Part shown: one piece after another, positions 61,455 to 64,000 of the stretch
Numbering within the stretch: the first letter of the stretch is position 1
Layout of the letters: every line of letters starts with the position of its first letter
DNA from: 58-81 sp012729145
GTDB lineage: Bacteria > Synergistota > Synergistia > Synergistales > Thermovirgaceae
NCBI GenBank assembly: GCA_040770625.1
Contig: JAXGIW010000003.1
Location: forward strand, 161,634-225,633
Direction: 5' to 3'
DNA length: 64,000 nt
Program-made: the position numbers and the translations under genes
The notes under the pieces: generated by a model
Seen by the model: only the letters and a program-made list of their open reading frames with translations
The model's database searches: none
Told to the model about the DNA's origin: nothing

Positions 61455-61476
61455 CGATCCTGTTTCTCCAGGATCG
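61455..61476 (-). terminator. Terminator after the nucleotidyltransferase gene
   Basis: Minus-strand CGATCCTG and CAGGATCG pair around GAGAAA, followed by CTTTGCTTTTTT. It lies nine bases after the gene. Confidence 0.75.
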
Positions 61477-61484
61477 TTAACATT

Positions 61485-62165
61485 TCAATCTTCATTCGAT
61501 AGAGGCAGAATGATCCCTGATCGTTTGGCGCTGGCGACGATACGCTTCTTCCGGCTCTCCGAGAGATGATTGAAATGCATATTTAAAGGGGTCGATTTGA
61601 CAAGACGGGAAAGAACCATTCTTACCGCTTCTATGTCCTTCTCCCGTTTCCACGACTGGCGGTAATCCTGGATCAAAAGCTTCTGAAGAACGAAAGCCTC
61701 AGGCGAGGGAATTCGGATTGAATAATCTTCCCACTCCACGGTCATAGGTTTGAATGATAGTACGTCCAGATCTCGAAGACCTTCTACTCGGATCGAAAGT
61801 GCAGGTGCCATGTGAGATGTCACAATAGCCGACCCCAGAGCTCGGACAAGAAACTGGATCTCGAGCAGATCTTCTTTATAGAATTTCCCCACTTCAGTAA
61901 CCCTATCGATATCCAGAAGAAACCCTCGCTGCTTAAGAGCCTCGACTATTCCCGCAGGATTGTCGGGTTTCCTGAGGTTTTCAAGAAAGAGGTCCAGATC
62001 CCGTGTTTGAAGATGTTTTACAAAACCGCTCTCCGGGTCGGTTTCCTGGTAAAGATACTCCGCCCAGCTCCCGATCACCAAAACGTGAGAAAGGAGTCCC
62101 GTCTCTTTAAGGGCTTCCAGAGCCAGGCGGAAAGATTCCTTCTGAGCTTCCAAAACCGAACTCAT
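61485..62165 (-). CDS. Nucleotidyltransferase-fold protein (GSU2403-like)
   Basis: A 226-residue protein with a polymerase-beta-type nucleotidyltransferase fold: LVIGSWAEYLYQE (GS motif) and TRDLDLFLENLRKP (DxD motif). The layout resembles GSU2403-type proteins, often second gene of a toxin-antitoxin or abortive-infection-like pair. It overlaps the upstream gene by four bases (ATGAG), like AbiE-type modules. Function not proven. Confidence 0.72.
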   Translation of the reverse strand: MSSVLEAQKESFRLALEALKETGLLSHVLVIGSWAEYLYQETDPESGFVKHLQTRDLDLFLENLRKPDNPAGIVEALKQRGFLLDIDRVTEVGKFYKEDLLEIQFLVRALGSAIVTSHMAPALSIRVEGLRDLDVLSFKPMTVEWEDYSIRIPSPEAFVLQKLLIQDYRQSWKREKDIEAVRMVLSRLVKSTPLNMHFNHLSESRKKRIVASAKRSGIILPLSNED

Positions 62166-62488
62166 CTCAATACCTTTCGCACCAAAGCCCGGTCTTGCCT
62201 GAGACGTTTAAGGCTGGACTCTATCTCCCGGCGCATCCGGATACCTTCGGAAATTTTTTCAACTTTTTCCTTTGGCACAAAAACACTCTTTACCTTTCCC
62301 CCGTCGCGGAAACAGCGGTAGTGATATTTTCGTCCCCTGATGACCTTGACTTGTAAAGATCCCTTCGGCAGTGACTGGAGTTCTTTCAGGTAGAGGGTCT
62401 CCATCTGCTGCGACCGGTCAAATTCTTCGTGCAAGATACCACGGACAATGCTCTCTTTTTTATCTGGTCTTACGGAATGATCAGGCAT
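62162..62488 (-). CDS. Small protein paired with the nucleotidyltransferase (possible antitoxin)
   Basis: A 108-residue basic protein. RPDKKESIVRGILHEEFDRS, LPKGSLQVKVIRGRKYHYRC and SEGIRMRREIESSLKRLRQD are visible. The LPKGSLxxKxIxGRxYHY pattern occurs in small proteins of unknown function often near mobile or toxin genes. ATG 62488 is behind GGGGGGG. It overlaps the nucleotidyltransferase start by four bases. Confidence 0.65.
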   Translation of the reverse strand: MPDHSVRPDKKESIVRGILHEEFDRSQQMETLYLKELQSLPKGSLQVKVIRGRKYHYRCFRDGGKVKSVFVPKEKVEKISEGIRMRREIESSLKRLRQDRALVRKVLR

Positions 62489-62506
62489 CAGACAACCCCC
62501 CCTTTT

Positions 62507-62617
62507 GCTAACCAACAAACATATTATATAGGGTCTTTTGTTGGTTAACAAGTCCAACTCGTCTTCGGCCAATAAACAACCAACATTTATTCATATTATT
62601 ACACTTTGTTGGTTAGC
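62507..62617. repeat. GTTGGTTA repeats around the nucleotidyltransferase pair promoter
   Basis: GCTAACCAACAAA (62507-62519) and TTTGTTGGTTAGC (62605-62617) are perfect 13-base inverted copies. A third, TTTGTTGGTTAACAA, lies at 62538-62551, and ACAACCAACA at about 62577 is a fourth, partial one. They surround and overlap the promoter, so they look like operator sites for autoregulation. Confidence 0.6.
62523..62551 (-). promoter_or_regulatory. Promoter of the antitoxin-like/nucleotidyltransferase pair
   Basis: Minus-strand TTGTTA (62546-62551), 17 bases and TATAAT (62523-62528). The -35 box overlaps a GTTGGTTA repeat, consistent with repression. Confidence 0.65.
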
Positions 62618-63293
62618 TTTTTCCTTTGTCTATTATGCCCTAGAGGGTATGCCCTTCTGGATTTTTTAGAGTTATTGCACTTCGGTAGGTTCCCACTACC
62701 CCTACGGCAGTACTCCCGGCGAAGGTCATGAATACAGAGATTTCGCAAGCCCGAAATAACAAAGAAACCTTCAGGTTTCGTCAATTTCCGTGAAGGAGAA
62801 AAGGGGTTATTCGTCTATTTCTTCCGGTTCCCATCTTCGTTTCCCAGTTGCCCTGGTCGACCTTTTCCTTGAGCCTGCCGGTATGGAGCCAGTCATCATT
62901 CATTGAAGTTGTTGAGATATTCTTTACGTTGATCCCGGAAAAGATCCGGATCTACCGGCGGTAGAGATTCTCCTCCACCCAGACGATCTCCCACAAGGGG
63001 TATCGTTTGCTGCCGAGTTCCACATTTTTTGCTCTTGCTGATGAATAATTCACTCAAAAAAAGGCCCCTCCTTCCCAGGCAATAGAGGTATCTAACCAAA
63101 CACTGATCCAGTTAAGCCCTGCATGTTTGGGCAACAAGGATCCAAAAGCCCTGTAATGATCTTGTTCTTTTGCAAAAAAACATTGAGTAGACCCGGCTCT
63201 TCCGGAAAGTGCCCGCCTGACATCATTTAGTGATAGCATCTATGTTATAATATTTTGCATGCTAATATTGCTACCATAAGGAGACTCCCAACC
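62573..63293. other. Intergenic region with gene debris
   Basis: No clear intact gene. It holds the outer GTTGGTTA repeat, a GAAACC/GGTTTC hairpin at about 62764-62779, a degenerate MNDDWL reading frame (62781-62903) and an open frame at 62896-63099 ending DLFRDQRKEYLNNFNE that resembles no known family. Confidence 0.5.
62781..62903 (-). pseudogene. Fragment related to the DWLQAEMEYY protein
   Basis: A 40-codon frame starts MNDDWLHTGRLKEKVDQ. Its start, MNDDWL, equals that in the fragment at 63816-63986 and resembles PDWLQ in the gene at 60547. It is likely a decayed copy. Confidence 0.4.
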
Positions 63294-63524
63294 ATGAACC
63301 GTTCAGTGACAGTGAGAATGCCCGATGAGTTGCACGACAAGTGCAAGAAGACTGCGAAAAACCGGAAGGTAAGCATGAACGAACTTTTTATCGAAAGCCT
63401 CACGGCTATGCTCGAATCTCAGGAGCAACAGGCCCTCTACGAGGCTTTCGGTAGAGTTGCCTCAGGATCGGATGTCACCTTCGCCCATCAGGCACAAAAG
63501 GAAGTTATAGATGATGAACGATAA
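63294..63524 (+). CDS. CopG/RHH-type antitoxin
   Basis: A 76-residue protein with a ribbon-helix-helix pattern: SVTVRMPDELHDKCKKTAK followed by VSMNELFIESLTAML. ATG 63294 is behind AAGGAG. It overlaps the MazF-type toxin by 14 bases and should bind and neutralise it and repress the operon. TATAAT at 63246-63251 may be its -10 box. Confidence 0.85.
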   Translation: MNRSVTVRMPDELHDKCKKTAKNRKVSMNELFIESLTAMLESQEQQALYEAFGRVASGSDVTFAHQAQKEVIDDER

Positions 63525-63894
63525 CGATCCTGTCCGGGGAGATATATGGCTTGTAGACTGGAGCCCTTCCCGTGGCTCGGAGCAGTCGGGCAAGCGCCCG
63601 GCGCTGGTCGTGCAGACCGACGCGGCGAACCGGAACCCCGGGTACCCCAACGTCATCGTCGCGGCGATAAGCACAAAGGGGAAGGATGTCCCTTTTCATG
63701 TCCCGTTGATACCGAAAGGATCGAACGGTCTTGCGGAGAGATCATGGTGCAAATGCGAACAGATACTTACGATCTCCAAAGATCGACTCGTAAAGCGTCT
63801 CGGCAGGATGGATGATCAGCAGATGCAAGAGTTGGGAAAAGCCCTGTGCCTTGTCCTCGGGTTGAACTCCCCCTGCCGCGGCCCGAAGCGGTAA
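63511..63894 (+). CDS. mazF: MazF/PemK-family mRNA interferase toxin
   Basis: A 127-residue PemK/MazF-fold endoribonuclease. RGDIWLVDWSPSRGSEQSGK, RPALVVQTDAANRN and SWCKCEQILTISKDRL are family blocks. ATG 63511 is behind AAGGAAG and overlaps the antitoxin. It cuts mRNA when the antitoxin is lost. Confidence 0.9.
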   Translation: MMNDNDPVRGDIWLVDWSPSRGSEQSGKRPALVVQTDAANRNPGYPNVIVAAISTKGKDVPFHVPLIPKGSNGLAERSWCKCEQILTISKDRLVKRLGRMDDQQMQELGKALCLVLGLNSPCRGPKR

Positions 63895-63986
63895 TACTCC
63901 ATCTCGGCCTGGAGCCAGTCATCGTTCATTTCCTTGACGGGGATGATGTCGCCACCGATCTCGGCAAAAATCTCAAAATTTTTTCG
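63816..63986 (-). pseudogene. Fragment related to the gene at 60547
   Basis: The minus frame reads EIGGDIIPVKEMNDDWLQAE, then MEYYRFGPRQGEFN, and stops inside the mazF coding region. An in-frame TAG lies just upstream. DWLQAEMEYY is shared with the 60547 gene, and the two stretches are very similar at the base level (about 30 bases). It is a remnant that overlaps mazF convergently. Confidence 0.5.
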
Positions 63987-64000
63987 GTACTATTTACCCC

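Noticed and set aside
62896..63099. 67-codon frame ending FRDQRKEYLNNFNE
   Set aside because: No family match, the ATG has no ribosome site, and only a TTG near 63057 has one; it lies in a debris region, so I did not call it a gene.
1..64000. CRISPR arrays, tRNA, rRNA, insertion sequences or phage structural genes
   Set aside because: No regularly spaced direct repeats, cloverleaf-like sequence, transposase with terminal inverted repeats or phage proteins were recognised.

Overview
The window looks like chromosomal DNA of an anaerobic, amino-acid- and peptide-fermenting Gram-negative bacterium, most likely of the Synergistota (an inference from gene content, not a search). Supporting points are three complete branched-chain-type (Liv) ABC transporters, a dipeptide ABC operon, aminotransferases, peptidases and racemase-type genes, rubrerythrin, an OmpA-like outer-membrane protein, and many genes with GTG or TTG starts behind strong Shine-Dalgarno sites. 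No rRNA, tRNA, CRISPR array or recognisable insertion sequence was seen.

Layout. 1-2.5 kb: a partial EamA transporter, a frameshifted hypoxanthine-DNA glycosylase, an exported MsrA whose catalytic residue is encoded by UGA (selenocysteine) followed by a SECIS-like hairpin, and rubrerythrin. 2.7-7.5 kb: Liv operon 1. 7.6-14 kb: small metabolic and envelope genes, plus an aminotransferase with a FadR-type GntR regulator. 14.3-18.8 kb: Liv operon 2 (minus strand). 19-21.3 kb: a methyltransferase, ilvE and a DUF488 protein. 21.4-24.6 kb: ridA, then a complete ribosome-mediated attenuator (promoter, 26-residue leader peptide containing FFYYW, alternative hairpins, two terminators) ahead of an unrecognised membrane transporter and an M20 amidohydrolase. 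24.8-32.4 kb: an operon of divergent M19 dipeptidase, Asp/Glu racemase and DppABCDF, with a divergent MarR gene. 33.4-48 kb: assorted enzymes, including a truncated ridA copy, a PQQ-type sugar dehydrogenase, AzlCD, a C45 peptidase, an SfsA-GIY-YIG fusion, an acyl-ACP thioesterase, a nitrilase and a beta-lactamase-like hydrolase. 48-54.9 kb: a YheO/DauR-type regulator, an ornithine-cyclodeaminase-family enzyme and Liv operon 3. 55-59 kb: a PDZ protein and a PAS-GGDEF cyclase overlapping an FrdA-like flavoprotein. 59.2-64 kb: an accessory region with small genes, a SAM-I riboswitch in front of two unrecognised genes, an antitoxin-like plus nucleotidyltransferase pair, repeated gene debris and a CopG/MazF toxin-antitoxin pair.

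Together the genes describe a cell that imports amino acids and peptides through several ABC systems, hydrolyses or racemises them, and controls import with regulators placed next to the transporters. The most unusual items are the aromatic-codon attenuator at about 23.9-24.2 kb, the selenocysteine MsrA at about 1.7 kb and the SAM riboswitch at about 61.1 kb that controls genes of no evident methionine function.
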